NCBI GenBank assembly: GCA_033816765.1
Contig: CM066292.1
Span: forward strand, 2,046,001 to 2,110,000
DNA length: 64,000 nucleotides
DNA from: Nothopassalora personata
Taxonomy: Eukaryota > Ascomycota > Dothideomycetes > Mycosphaerellales > Mycosphaerellaceae
Reading direction: 5' to 3'
Below the pieces are notes generated by a model. That model made no database searches, was not told the origin of the DNA, and saw only the letters and a list, made by a program, of their open reading frames with translations. Position numbers and translations under genes: made by a program. This document shows, piece after piece, positions 19,347 through 30,527 of this stretch; the stretch's first letter is position 1, and every line of letters starts with the position of its first letter.

Positions 19347-21470
19347 TCACGACTGGCCAACAAACACCCAACGCTTGTCAGCTTTACCTTTGCCGACTTG
19401 TGCAAACTGTGAGCTCAAAGTCTCCTTGATCACTTCGTTGGTCATCTTAGGAAATCTGGCAAAATGTTAGCATTCTGCGCCCCATCGCATGAAACGCCAC
19501 GATATCACTGACCTGGTCTTGAGACCCTTCTGCAGCTCAAGCTTGCCAATGGGACTTCCAACCACGGCTTCCTTGAACTCCTCAAGATCTTCTTTGCTAA
19601 GTGTCTTGGGTGCCGGCTTAGGGCCACGCTTCGCTGCTTGCAGTGCTGCCACAGATGTAATCGGACCTTTGACGCCTTGCGTAGCTCCGATAAGGTCATG
19701 CTCCTTGTCCAACGTTCCGTTCAGGTTCAGCCGTGGCTGCAGTGGTGGCCGAGGCGGTGCCATGGTGCTGACGGGACGGTCGTTCACGAATAAGCCGGGC
19801 GCCGGTGTCGCGGCAGGTGCGTCCCAGTAGGAGGTTGAGAACGGGTCGATCGTCTTGCCGGCTATTCCAGAAAGCAACACGCCCATGCTCATGCCATGCA
19901 GCTCCTCGGGTTGTGCCTCCACTTCTTTGCTTTCCACAACCGAGATATGTCCCTTGTCATTCGCCCAACATAGGCCAGTGCTCTCAGGTACGAGCTCGCC
20001 AGTAATCATCTTCCGCTTGCTCCTGGCAGTATCATCTTCATCGTCCAAGAAGCCTTCAATGTCGTCGGCGTCTGCTTGACTATCTGCCTCATCTTCTTCA
20101 TCAGACAAAACCTCCTCGTCGCCTTCCTCTGGCTCTTCCCATTCTGCTTCCGAGTCGTAGTCATAGTTCGTGTCTGGTCTCGCGCGAGTAAAGGGATTTC
20201 GCTGCACCTTCCGTCGAGTCCCAGGCGATCGAATCTTGTTGTAGGTTCCACAGTATGGTGGCCGAACATCTTCGGCGAAATGAACATGCTTGTTTGGCAG
20301 ATCGCGAAGGAGCTCGACAGCTGGCTGGGCAGCTTGATCTTCAGTGAGGTCGATAGGCCGATTCGCGGTGCCTTGTATCCTGTCTACGATGTCCTTCGTT
20401 GCTGGAAACATCAACCCTCGATCGAGGTCACCTTGACCAGAAAAGTAATGGCCGAGCTCAGCATGCCCCTGGTAAGTGCTGATCATACCCAGATCATATT
20501 TCTCCTGTAAGGATGGGTTCTTGAGCTCGCGGTCGAAAGTATCCTGTGCTGCCTCAGAAGCTTCTCTATGTGTCACCGCCATGCTGCTATGCGACTGAAG
20601 TTCGAAGGGTAGGAACGCTCGGTGGTAGGCAGACACGGTAGGTTTCTGGACTGACGGCTTCTTCCCAGATACTGGTTGAGGAGTTCCCTTGACCGGAGAG
20701 CCAATCCTCTCAGCCACATCATCGTACTGCTCGAGGGACAACGATCGGCGCCTAGCTCGTGGTTGATTCTCGTTGCTGTCCGGCGTCGCGGCCTTTGCGG
20801 GAGTTGCTGGCTTTTGGAAGAATGACCCCAGTCGCAGCTGCGATCTCTCCTTCTTCAGCTTTTCCTCTTCTTGAGCTCGCTTCTTGGCCTCTTTCTCCTG
20901 GTTCTTGCGCTCCTCTTGTAGCTCTTTCTTCCGCTTCTTGACCTCCTTCTCCTCGGCCTTCCTGCGCTTCTCCTCATCTTGCGCACGCTTGAGCTCTGCC
21001 TTTTCCTCGTCTTTTCTGCGTTTCTCTTCGTCCCTGGCGCGCCTCTCCTCGTCTTTACGCGCTTTGGTCGCTATCTTCTCGCGTTCTGCCGCTTCCTTGG
21101 CTTGTTGCTTCTCTAGTTTCTCGGCAGGTGTGAGCTTTCGTCTCTTCGCTGGAGGGGGCCCTGACGTAGATGTCGCTGCTGTATAAGGTCCTGCGGTGGT
21201 TTTGGGACTCGGCAATGCATTCTCTGAGACTATCTCCGCAGTACTGCTCAGAGCTGAGCTGCTCGGAGCTGGCGAGACCGCGCGGTCGCGAGCATCATTG
21301 TTGGCACTGCCGTCGGGACTCGTGTTGCTGGAATCGTCCGTGTCAGGTGGAGTAGGCATCATGAATTGGTTACCCTTGAGATTCAACGGCTTCTTTCCTG
21401 GTGACTCGTCTTCTGGAGATGGTCGTTTCTTCAGGTTTGGAGCCGGTGGAGAGGAGACTACGTCGTCCAT
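19347..21470 (-). CDS. Chromatin assembly factor 1 large subunit (p150/Cac1)
   Basis: Two exons, 21470-19513 and 19455-19347, joined by a 57-nt intron (GTCAGT..CCAG) that restores the tail FPKMTNEVIKETL; 688 aa. CAF-1 deposits H3-H4 behind the replication fork by binding PCNA. Features in order: disordered N-terminus, a long Lys/Glu/Arg-rich helical KER domain (~130-235), the PCNA-contact-like SQLRLGSFFQKP at its end, YHRAFLPFELQSHS, the acidic ED region (EAEWEEPEEGDEEVLSDEED), and a C-terminal winged-helix-like segment. Start MDDVVSSPP is used; a longer open frame has no ATG. Divergent from SPO11 with a 208-bp shared promoter. Confidence 0.9.
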
Positions 21471-21590
21471 GAGGGCTGTATATCTTTTGCTCTGACCGAC
21501 ACCACACACTACACAAAGGAACGTCGAACAGCAGTGAATGTTGTGTTGTGTTGTTGACGTTGCAGTCGGTACGCGCTTAGAAGTCGCGTC

Positions 21591-21596
21591 ACGCGT
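21591..21596. promoter_or_regulatory. ACGCGT (MluI cell-cycle box-like) in the CAF-1/SPO11 promoter
   Basis: ACGCGT, the core of the MBF-bound element that drives G1/S genes in yeasts, lies in the 208-bp gap between the two start codons. CAF-1 is a replication gene, so the site is plausible, but one hexamer is weak evidence. Confidence 0.3.
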
Positions 21597-21678
21597 TCAA
21601 CGCCAGCGGTCTTGGCGTGATCATGCAATCTTCGACTTCACGCTCCTCTCTCCCTCTTCCACATGGCAGCTCGTCAAG

Positions 21679-23106
21679 ATGGACGACGATGACTTCGAAG
21701 ATCTCTTCTGCGAGGCCGACTTGCTCCCCGGCTCCTCGCAGGTGTCGTTGACCGATGCTGCAGCTAACACGTCCTTCGGTGAAAGCATTGACGAGGAAGA
21801 CATGATAGATTGCTGGGTCGATGAACCCTCCGAAGATTCGCAGGAGCCACCCAGCTTGGAGCCGAAGTGAGGATTGTTGAAGGATCGACCTTTGGATCTC
21901 TTGTCACGATGCTAACGCTCGCAGTGCTCTCGCCATAGCCAAGATCGAAGAAGTCTTCGAGCTAATGGCCGATGCAATGTTGAACGACAAGAACGAGCTG
22001 GGCGTCGTCCTGAAAGTCCGCAACTCCAAGGCGAAAGATCAGCAGACTTCATCTGAAGGTGACGGCCGAACCAAGCGAATCTGCTTTCCAGGGAAGACCG
22101 CGGATGAAGCATGGCGGTTTGGTGAGTATATCATGAGTCCCTCGCAGAGCACTGTACACTGATATCGAAGCAATAGCGGTTGTACTTCGCATACTTGAGT
22201 TGATGCACGAAGCTCTTCGCAATGATGTTGTCATGTCCAAGAGGTAATGCTGACCTGTAAGTGAAACCCTTCACTCCTTACTCAGTCAACAGAGACATTT
22301 ACTATCGCGACCCTGCACTGTTCGGCAATCAGACATACGTGGACCGCTATGTGGACGACATTGCCTTCACTTTCGGCTTGTCACGAGCATCGCTCAACGT
22401 GTCTGCGGTGGCAAAGGGACTCGTGGCAGGTGCAATAACCCTCCATCGCAACGATGGCTCGAGCACCGCTGCCAACAACGACCGAGAAGGTCTTCTCGTA
22501 TCGAGCTTGAAAGACATTCTAGCTGTCGACATGAAGTCAGTCAGATGGATTCTAGTCATCGAGAAGGAGGCAACATTCCGTTCCATCGCAGCTGGTCCTT
22601 TCTGGGACACGATCGCGACAGAAGGTATCGTCCTTACCGGTAAAGGCTACCCAGACCTCTCCACTCGCGCACTTCTACACTTCCTCAGCACTGCATCACC
22701 AAGCAACGGTTTCGCCTCGCCTCCAGTCTACGGCCTGGCAGACTTTGATCCCGACGGCCTATCAATTCTTGCAACCTACAAGCAAGGTTCAAAGAGCTTG
22801 GCACACGAGAGCGAAGGCCACTGCACACCACGACTACAGTGGCTAGGCCTTCGGAGCGAGCATCTTCGCCTTGAACAGGAAGCTACTCATGCGTCGCAAG
22901 GTCTGCTCAAGCTCACACCGCGAGACCGCAAGAAGGCCATCAAGATGCTGGAGCAAGACTATGACCTAGCTGTGCCAGAAGAATGGAAGGCAGAGCTCCG
23001 CACGATGCTCATGCTCAACACAAAGGCAGAACTACAGCTTCTCGATGCTATGCCAGATGGTATGATGGAGTTGCTTAACACAACGCTCACGGATCAAGGA
23101 CAATGA
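21679..23106 (+). CDS. SPO11: SPO11, meiotic double-strand-break transesterase
   Basis: Four exons: 21679-21866, 21925-22121, 22177-22243, 22293-23106; introns of 58, 55 and 49 nt; 421 aa. SPO11 is the topoisomerase VI A-type enzyme that makes the programmed breaks starting meiotic recombination. The 5Y-CAP part holds the catalytic tyrosine motif RDIYYRDPALFG, followed by VDRYVDDIAFTFGLSRASLN. The Toprim part has the metal-binding Glu in ILVIEKEATF and YGLADFDPDGLSIL. The last acceptor was placed at GTCAACAG so that KRDIYY stays in frame. An acidic N-terminus (MDDDDFEDLF) precedes the fold. Its presence suggests a potentially sexual species. Confidence 0.92.
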
Positions 23107-24130
23107 AATGTATCGCAAAGGACATGATGTCCCGTAACTCCAGCCTATCTACCAGCGCCTATCGCATCAGCAGACAAACGAGAAAACGTGGCGTGTAGCA
23201 AGCTAGCTGCAAATGAAATGTACGTAATTAAACGCCCGACCTCTCAATCGCTATTCCGCCTTTCATGCACGTCGTGACGAACGAGCTCCAGCAGGTGGGA
23301 GATTTCTCTCTAGGCTCTCTCTACTCGAGTGAAATCTCCGCGCCCTAATGCCGTGGGCTTCACGTCCCTCTCCCCTGTGTGCCTTGCTGCCAGAAAGCTA
23401 CATCGTACCCTTTAGATGTCCGAGGCATCTAGTGCTGAGGTAGTGTGCAAGGTAAAGTCATGGGACTTTCGTCAGCGAGGAGGTCGTCGAAGACATTCAG
23501 CGCTCCATGATCTGAGGTCTGATGGAATTATTGGCGTGGCCAGTAATGCCATAGGCGTTTGTATATTACTATTGGGGGTAAAGCGGTCGTGTAATGCGAA
23601 GAGTACTTTCTCGATTGATGGAGCGAGAATTCTACGTCTGCTTCAAGGCGTCATGACCTGATTTGGGATGGGTAATACACCGTCTACCTTCGCGACCACA
23701 GTACAGACGCCAAGGCATGATCCTGGCGGTACTTGAGATGATGAGCAGACGGCATAGGAGTTCAAGTCAAGCGACAGAGAGGATGAAGTGAGTGGCACGC
23801 TTTTCATTTCCAACGCCTAAACTACTACAGCGTCAACCCGACCTGCCAAAGCTCATGATTCCGTACTTGGCGATCTGCCACTTCTTCTGGAACAGAAACA
23901 TTGACAAGTCGGATGACACAACCCAATCCCATTCATCCTCCCATCGTTAGCCAAAACACCAAACCCCTACTCGGCGAACTGCCGCTTGTTCAGGGTGCGT
24001 TGAGCCTCCTCCACCACAAGATCTGCCGCATCCCCGTCCTGTCGCTCACATAGCGACATTGCTGCTCCCGTACTCGGCGAACCGCCGCTTCTTCTGGGAG
24101 AACTCGGAACCTGTACGGTTAGAAATTCTC
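23107..24130. other. Region downstream of SPO11 and PDX1
   Basis: Convergent 3' ends of SPO11 and PDX1. No complete gene. The right half carries three copies of a ~30-bp motif (see next entry). The rest shows nothing I can support. Confidence 0.5.
23861..24099 (-). repeat. Three spaced copies of a ~30-bp motif behind PDX1
   Basis: Copies at 23861-23891, 23966-23996 and 24067-24099, spaced about 100 bp. On the minus strand they read QKKWQIAKYG, NKRQFAEYG-like (one TAG) and QKKRRFAEYG. The nearest copy follows the PDX1 stop after a GTAAGA..TACAG stretch of 24 nt. They could be decayed duplicates of an old 3' exon or a short repeat. Confidence 0.6.
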
Positions 24131-25252
24131 TTACCAACCACGCTTGGCCAACTTGTCAGCTTCGCCCATGTGGCCGCAGTTGATACCAACCATAGCCTCT
24201 CCCAGGCCAATGCTGACCTCAGCCAGCTTCTTCGGGTCGTTGTAGTGGGTTGTTGCCTGAACGATGGCTTTGGCACGCTTCGCGGCGTCACCAGACTTGA
24301 AGATACCTGAACCGACGAAGACACCGTCGCAGCCCATTTGCATCATGAGAGCGGCGTCGGCTGGCGTGGCGATACCGCCTGCGGCGAAGTTGACGACGGG
24401 GAGTCGCTTCTGGCGGGCGCACTCCTTGAGGAGGGCATAGTCGCACTCGTACTCGCGGGCCATTTGACGGAGGGTGGCGTCGTTGGCGGAGCTGGCGCGG
24501 GCGATCTCTGCGTTGACCGTCTGCATGTGTCGTACCTGTAGTCGGAGAGATTTTTGTTAGTATGTGCCCGCATGTAACGAGCGTCTTCCGCTCAATTAGT
24601 TTCTCACCGCCTCGATAACATCGCCAGTGCCGGCCTCGCCCTTGGTTCGAATCATGGCGGCACCCTCACTGATTCTCCTCAGCGCCTCGCCGAGGTTCCT
24701 GCATCCACAAACGAAGGGAACGTTGTACGGGTGCTTGTCGACGTGGTTGGTAGGGTCAGCTGGAGTCAGGACCTCAGACTCATCGATGTAGTCTACACCA
24801 ATGGCCTGGAGGATCTGGCATTCGACAAGATGTCCGATACGCGCTTTTGCCATGACTGGGATGGTCACCGCACGCATGATGTCCTGGATCATGGCGGGAT
24901 CAGACATGCGAGCGACGCCGCCGTCTTTGCGGATGTCGGCTGGGACACGCTCGAGAGCCATGACGGCGCAGGCTCCGGCTTCTTCTGCGATGCGGGCTTG
25001 CTCGGCGTTGACGACGTCCATGATGACGCCGCCCTTGAGCATCTGTGCGAGGCCCGCCTTCACGGCGAAGGAGGACTGTGGGTCGGAAGTCGAGAAAGCG
25101 GTGGTGGTCTTCTTGACGGTCGATGGGTCAGGACCGGCGATGGAGCCGTTGGAGGTGCCATTGGTAGACAACGAGCTCTCGGGCTGGTTGTTGTATCGGA
25201 ATGCCGAGGGGATGCGATCAGGCAGGGTGGTGGTGGTGCCGTTGGTTGCCAT
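24131..25252 (-). CDS. PDX1: Pyridoxal 5'-phosphate synthase, synthase subunit (PdxS/SNZ family)
   Basis: Two exons, 25252-24608 and 24535-24131, intron of 72 nt (GTGAGA..TACAG); 349 aa. The enzyme makes vitamin B6 (PLP) directly from ribose 5-phosphate, glyceraldehyde 3-phosphate and ammonia supplied by the glutaminase PDX2/SNO. The barrel motifs are intact: [81 protein letters not shown] and, after the intron, [19 protein letters not shown] and FVGSGIFKS. Active-site lysines are present (MAKAR, IRTKG). It has a low-complexity N-terminal extension of ~60 residues compared with bacterial PdxS. Divergent from the SDR gene. Confidence 0.95.
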
Positions 25253-25864
25253 TGTGTCGTCTTGACTACAGTGAGAAGAAGTTTATATGCTCCGGATGTG
25301 TGCTATGAGTGTGAGCAGAATGGCAAGAAGGAAGCAGTAGTACAAGACAGAAGGGCGGGAGAAAAAGATGCTACGGTGTCGACGAGTCATCAAAGTTCCT
25401 TGGTCTTTGTGCATTCATTCATTCATTGGTGGGGGTGCCAAGGTGCTCGCCGATGCCCGGAGGAAGAAGGGACAACGTGGATCGTGGCAATATCTTGATT
25501 CCTTCGACATCATCATAATAACTACACTTCACTACACGTTTTGACGCCCACCTGCCGTACACCAGGATTGGAATCCTGCTTCTCCTCTCTCCCTGTCAAC
25601 AAGCACGACTCTCCTCTCGCCTAACAGTCACCCTTGTGGCGGGGTTGGCTCGTAGGAGACCGATGAGAAGACTGTCCTAACAGGACCGTAAGTACGGTGC
25701 CATTTCTCCTCGACCACAATCCTCCCTCCGTCGCATCTTTATACCACCACGCAGAAAGACTCCAAAACAGTACCACTCCCATTCCAGCTCAAGCCCACAG
25801 ACACAGAAACAGACGCTTCAAGCAGTCCTCACACCCACAAATCCTCTCGCTCGCACCAGCAACA
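25253..25864. promoter_or_regulatory. Shared divergent promoter region of PDX1 and SDR
   Basis: 612 bp between the two start codons. The part just before the SDR is a C/A-rich leader. An ATTC tetranucleotide run (about 25413-25426) is present. I see no binding site I can name. Confidence 0.4.
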
Positions 25865-26794
25865 ATGACCCAATTCTACATCACCGACAGCGACCTCCTC
25901 TCCCTCCAAGACAAAATCGTCGTCGTCACAGGCGGCTCGTCAGGAATAGGTCTCGCAACCATCGACGTGCTCCTCTCAAATGGGGCATACGTCGTCTCCG
26001 GCGACATCAACGACCCTCCCACCTCCCACCCCAAGCACACGTTCCAAAAAACAAACGTAACCTCCTGGGACCAACTCAAATCCCTCTTCCAACTCGCCAA
26101 AGAAAAGCACCACCGCATCGACCACGTCTTCTCCAACGCCGGCATCTCCGGCCGAGCAGACTACCTCGCCTCCAACTACGACGACTACGGAGAGCTCCTC
26201 GAACCCCCCACAACAGTCTACGACATAAACCTCCGCGGCATGATAAACACCTCCTACCTCGCCCTGCACCACTTCCAGCACCAATCCCCACCCGGCGGTT
26301 CCATCGTCTGCACCGCCAGCGGGAGTTCCTTCCAACGCTTCGCCATCTGCGACTACACCACCACCAAACACGGCGTCCTAGGCTTCATGCGTGGCACCAT
26401 CCCCAACCTGGCCCTTCACAAACTTCCAATCCGGATCAACTGCATCGGCCCCTCCTGGACCACGACTGGCCTGGTCCCGAAAGAAATCGTCGTTGCAGCA
26501 GGCGTCGAGTCCCAGCCCGCAAGCGTGGTGGGGAGGAATGTAGCGTATCTGATGGCGGATGAGAACAGGAATGGCGAGTTTGTGTACTCAAGTGGGGGGA
26601 GATACTATGAGATTGAGAAAAGCTGCCTTCTACCTGCGGCGGCGAAGGCGTGTGGGGTTGCCGAGGTGACGGTGAATGAGCAGGAGGCGTTTGAGAGGAT
26701 TTCGAGGCTGGCGGTGGAGGCTGGTCTCCAGCAGGGTGCTGGCGATGTGAATGTGAATGTGAGTGAGGCGCCCAAGGGGAAGTCTGGAGCGTAG
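25865..26794 (+). CDS. Short-chain dehydrogenase/reductase
   Basis: Single exon, 309 aa. A classical SDR: nucleotide-binding TGGSSGIG at ~22, Asp of DIND after the second strand (prefers NAD+), NAG at ~97, catalytic Ser in the SGSS region, and YTTTKHG as the YxxxK pair, followed by INCIGPSWTTTG. This resembles 15-hydroxyprostaglandin-dehydrogenase-like fungal SDRs, but the substrate cannot be read from sequence. ATG 25865 (MTQFYITDSD) is preferred because it follows an A-rich CAACA leader and the Rossmann fold begins soon after. The open frame upstream has no other suitable start. Confidence 0.88.
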   Translation: MTQFYITDSDLLSLQDKIVVVTGGSSGIGLATIDVLLSNGAYVVSGDINDPPTSHPKHTFQKTNVTSWDQLKSLFQLAKEKHHRIDHVFSNAGISGRADYLASNYDDYGELLEPPTTVYDINLRGMINTSYLALHHFQHQSPPGGSIVCTASGSSFQRFAICDYTTTKHGVLGFMRGTIPNLALHKLPIRINCIGPSWTTTGLVPKEIVVAAGVESQPASVVGRNVAYLMADENRNGEFVYSSGGRYYEIEKSCLLPAAAKACGVAEVTVNEQEAFERISRLAVEAGLQQGAGDVNVNVSEAPKGKSGA

Positions 26795-27292
26795 ACTACT
26801 TGTATGTGTACTTCACCATCAGTATGTACGCCAGACTCATCGCTGCGAATTCGCTTTCGTCTTCCACTTCGACTCGCGGCCCTCTCGTGTTCTTACGCCG
26901 ACGGATCGGGTCTGCTTCGCGTTCCATGCTCATTGACCGCCACGAGCGCCGAGTTCGTGCAATCGAGGCACACGTTGACCTCCTATGGGCATGATACCAT
27001 GCGCCTTTGCCACTTCTCGTCTCCTTTTGCGCTGTTGCGCGTTTCGGCCCCCTTGGGGGCCAGTCTGACCAGGAACCAGACTTTGCAGCTGTTGCTGTAG
27101 TAAAGCATCGGATGCACTTCGCATGATCGGAGCACTTGCGGCATCTGTTGAGTTGTCAATAGGTATGCTCAGCTCTGATGTATGTTCTGCTCCAGGACTC
27201 TTGGACACTTCCTAGGCATCCAGGCCGCTCATACCTCCAGACTTGCACATTTTGAACGATGGAATCTCGCCGATGAATTTCTTGGCGGCCTC
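26795..27292. other. Intergenic between SDR and RFC3
   Basis: About 500 bp of convergent 3' ends. The only notable content is an in-frame open stretch behind the RFC3 stop (27212-27292, see findings). Confidence 0.5.
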
Positions 27293-28489
27293 CTAAGCCT
27301 TGCCTTTCTCCATGAGACCAACACCAGTCCTGATCACGCCGACGAGACCTCCCGTCTGTACGCTCTCACTGCCTCCACCACTGAGGCGGTACTCAATATC
27401 CGCAAGTCCCTCAAGCCACGTGACTCTTGTCTGTGCAGGCACCTCGACCTCGGTAAGCTGCTCGCCCATTGCGGTCAAGATATCCGCCAGAGCCAGACCT
27501 TTCTGCTTCTTGAGCGCGTTGATCGTGCTTAGACAGGAACCAACATTGCCAGTCGTGAGAAGTGTCTGCGTGATCGTTGCAATATCCCCGGGATGTGGTG
27601 CTGCAATGCAGTCGTAGATGGTCTCTTGCGTGATCAAGTCTCTTTCAATGTCCTTGTCGTCTTTCAGTGGCTGACCTGGTACGTGCAAAGGCGTTGACGA
27701 AGCGTGACATGCTTGGAGCACGTTCAAGGCACGACGCATGTCACCTTTCGATAGCGTGACGAGACTGTCTGCCGCCTCGGGTGCGATGTTCACAGCCTCT
27801 TCCGAGATGACCTTGTCCACCAACTGTCGAATGTCGGCATCTTTCAGCGGCGAGAATCGAAATCGTGTGCATCGTGATAGAAGTGCTGGGCTGAGCTTGT
27901 GTGTGTAGTTTGCAATGATGCAAAATCGCGTGTTGGCCGTGTACTTCTCCATGATCCGCCTCAACGCCATCTGTGCTGTGCTCGTCATCGCATCTGCCTC
28001 GTCCAGAATGATGAGCTTGAAGTTGGCGAGGGTGTCGTTCTGGTTGGTGCTCTTGTCGAAGGATCCCGCGAAGATCTGCTTGGTGCTGCTGAACGTCTTG
28101 ATCTGTTCCCGCACCACATCGATACCTCGGTCGTCGGATGCGTTGAGCTCCAGCACCATCTGGCGCATGTTCTTGTTGCCGTATATCCTCCGCGCCATTG
28201 CCAGTGCTGTGGATGTCTTTCCTGTGCCGGGAGGTCCATACAGCAGGAGATGCGGAAGTCGATTCGTGTCGACGAACTTGTTGATCGTTGCGAGAATATC
28301 ATGGTGTCCGCTGACGTCGGAGAGGCTGTTCGGTCTGTACTTCTCTACCCACGGCAGGTTGTCCTCTGCTTCTACGGGTAGATTTGCTGCGCTGCGCTTG
28401 CCTTTCGAGTCGGTGGCAGAGGAGAATGTAATGTCGTTTGATTGCTTGGCTGGTGCATCGATGTCCATGTCATCTTCGTAGTCCGACAT
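27293..28489 (-). CDS. RFC3: Replication factor C subunit 3 (clamp loader small subunit)
   Basis: Single exon, 398 aa. RFC3 (RFC5 in animals) is an AAA+ subunit of the clamp loader that opens PCNA at primer ends. Walker A LLLYGPPGTGKTSTALA, Walker B LIILDEADAM, sensor region FCIIANYTHKLSPALLSRC with the SRC arginine finger, and LELNASDDRGIDVVREQIK are all intact. The longer N-terminal part (~60 aa, acidic) is usual in filamentous fungi. Start ATG MSDYEDDMDID; upstream frame has no better ATG. The protein ends LMEKGKA at TAG, but the same frame stays open for 26 further codons. Divergent from the amidase gene. Confidence 0.93.
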   Translation of the reverse strand: MSDYEDDMDIDAPAKQSNDITFSSATDSKGKRSAANLPVEAEDNLPWVEKYRPNSLSDVSGHHDILATINKFVDTNRLPHLLLYGPPGTGKTSTALAMARRIYGNKNMRQMVLELNASDDRGIDVVREQIKTFSSTKQIFAGSFDKSTNQNDTLANFKLIILDEADAMTSTAQMALRRIMEKYTANTRFCIIANYTHKLSPALLSRCTRFRFSPLKDADIRQLVDKVISEEAVNIAPEAADSLVTLSKGDMRRALNVLQACHASSTPLHVPGQPLKDDKDIERDLITQETIYDCIAAPHPGDIATITQTLLTTGNVGSCLSTINALKKQKGLALADILTAMGEQLTEVEVPAQTRVTWLEGLADIEYRLSGGGSESVQTGGLVGVIRTGVGLMEKGKA

Positions 28490-28817
28490 GGTTGCGATTC
28501 TACAGCGTGTCTTGCTGTTATCGTTACGGTCGAGTGGTGGTTGCTCTGGATATAGTTCCATGGATCCACGCGAGAGACAAGACCGAATGACGCGCCTTCT
28601 TCGTGTCAAAGTGGTGTTGGCACGTGACCTAGATGTCCCGGCGATATGCCTCATCGCCTATCACAGTGGCCGGCAGCTCTCCAGCAGCTCGGTATCGCGT
28701 CTTCATCGTAGGTCATCCGCTGCATAAGATATTTCCTGTTCCTACTTCGCGTCCTCAGAACTGCCGCGTTGTTCTTGTTCTACTATCACATCCTCTCGTA
28801 CAGTATATCACTTCAGG
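28490..28817. promoter_or_regulatory. Shared divergent promoter region of RFC3 and amidase
   Basis: 328 bp between the start codons. Pyrimidine-rich near the amidase start. No MluI box (ACGCGT) here, unlike the CAF-1/SPO11 gap. Confidence 0.4.
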
Positions 28818-30527
28818 ATGAGCTCAGCGAACGAGCAATGGAGAGAGATCTCGAAGGAGGCTCAGCAAAAGGTCATTGATAATATCCCGGCGGAGTGGCG
28901 GGTGCCTACCAACAGATTGCCACGCGACGACGTACTGGATGTAACTGGTTTTCCTGCCAAGTCAGGACTGCTTTCAGAGCAGGACTTACAGATCACGGAT
29001 TCATATGCCACCGAGATCGTTGCAAAGTTGGCAAAGGGCGATTGGACAGCTGAAGATGTCACGCGGGCATTCTGCAAGAGAGCAGCCATTGCACACCAAT
29101 TGGTAGGTCGTTGAAGATACGAGAATTGATCGTCACTGATTGATTCAGGCGAATTGCCTTACAGTAATCATGTTCGACGATGCCATCACGCGGGCTAAAG
29201 AACTTGACACTGAGTTCCAAAAGACTGGCAAGCCTACTGGTCCTATGCACGGTCTGCCTGTCTCGCTCAAGGACAATTTCAACATCCCTGGCTATCCCAG
29301 CTCTGTTGGCTTTTGTAGTTGGGCGTCCGATGCAATGAAGGAGCAGAGCACGATCGTTGGAGTACTGAAAGATCTTGGTGCTGTGCCATATGTGAAGACC
29401 AACGTGCCCACAGCCATGATGATCGCGGAGTCTGTAAACAATTGCTATGGCCGAACGTCAAATCCACTCAACCGGAAGACGACATCTGGCGGCTCGTCAG
29501 GCGGCGAATCTGCCTTAATCGCGCTAAGGGGTAGTCCTCTAGGTGTGGGTACAGACATTGGTAAGAAGTCGAGCTAGAAGAATGTTCATTCTTGCTAAAG
29601 TCTTTCCCAGGCGGCTCGCTGCGTATCCCAGCAGCATGCACGGGCATCTACACGATCAAGCCTTCGTTTGGACGATTCCCTCACTTCGATGCACGCTCTG
29701 GCCTCGCAGGACAAGAAGCAGTAGCCAGCAACCACGGACCCATGGCACGCAGCATTGCAGACCTTCGGCTCTATGCCGAGAACGTTATCAAGACAGCACC
29801 CTGGCTCAAGGACCCCAAATGCATAGAAGTCCCCTGGCGAAACATAGAGCTTTCATCAAAACCCAAGATCGCAGTCCTCTGGTCCGACGGTCTAGTCCAA
29901 CCAACACCACCCGTTACCCGTGCCCTCCGCGAAACCGTGGAAAAGCTCAAGAACAAAGGCTACGAAGTCGTCGACTGGCCCAACACAGACCACGCCGAAG
30001 CCATTGACCTCCTCGTCAAATTCTTCATCGCAGACGGCGGCAAGTCCATCGAGAACGTCCTCAAACCCGTAGGAGAACCTTTCCGCCCCGAAATGAAAGC
30101 CTACGAAGAAGCACAAGAACTCGGCGTCCACGAACTCTGGCAACTACAAACACAGCGCACAGCTCTAGCAAAACGCTACCTCGACCGCTGGAACGAGATT
30201 CGACCGGATGCTGTCCTTGGCCCTGTCACGCCTTATGCGGGCGCGCCGAAGGCTGGCGAGTTTGCGCATGTGGGTTATACGGGTGTGTTTAATATTTTGG
30301 ACTATCCGGCTGTGAGTTTTCCGAGTGGGGTGAGGGTGGATAAGGAGAAGGATGTTAAGCAGGAGGAATTAAAGGCGTTGAATCAGGTGGATCGGATTAC
30401 GGCGGAGCAGTACGACCCTGAAGTGTGTCATGGGTTGCCGGTTAGTTTGCAGGTTACGGGGAGAAGGTTGCAAGAGGAGAAGATGTTGGGGTTGGTGGAG
30501 AGGATTGAGAAGGATTTGAAGGGATAG
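28818..30527 (+). CDS. Amidase (amidase-signature family, acetamidase-like)
   Basis: Three exons: 28818-29102, 29149-29560, 29611-30527; introns of 46 and 50 nt; 537 aa, typical for fungal general amidases. The Ser-cisSer-Lys triad is visible: Lys in LPVSLKDNFNIPG, the Gly/Ser-rich signature TTSGGSSGGESALIALRGS with the cis-Ser, and the nucleophile Ser in DIGGSLRIP across the second intron. It hydrolyses small amides to acid and ammonia; the true substrate is not predictable. No signal peptide, so intracellular. Start MSSANEQWREIS. Codon use shifts slightly to AG-rich in the last 80 codons, with no frame problem. Confidence 0.92.

Noticed and set aside
25413..25426. ATTC tetranucleotide run as a regulatory element
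   Set aside because: Only about three units; no basis to assign a function.
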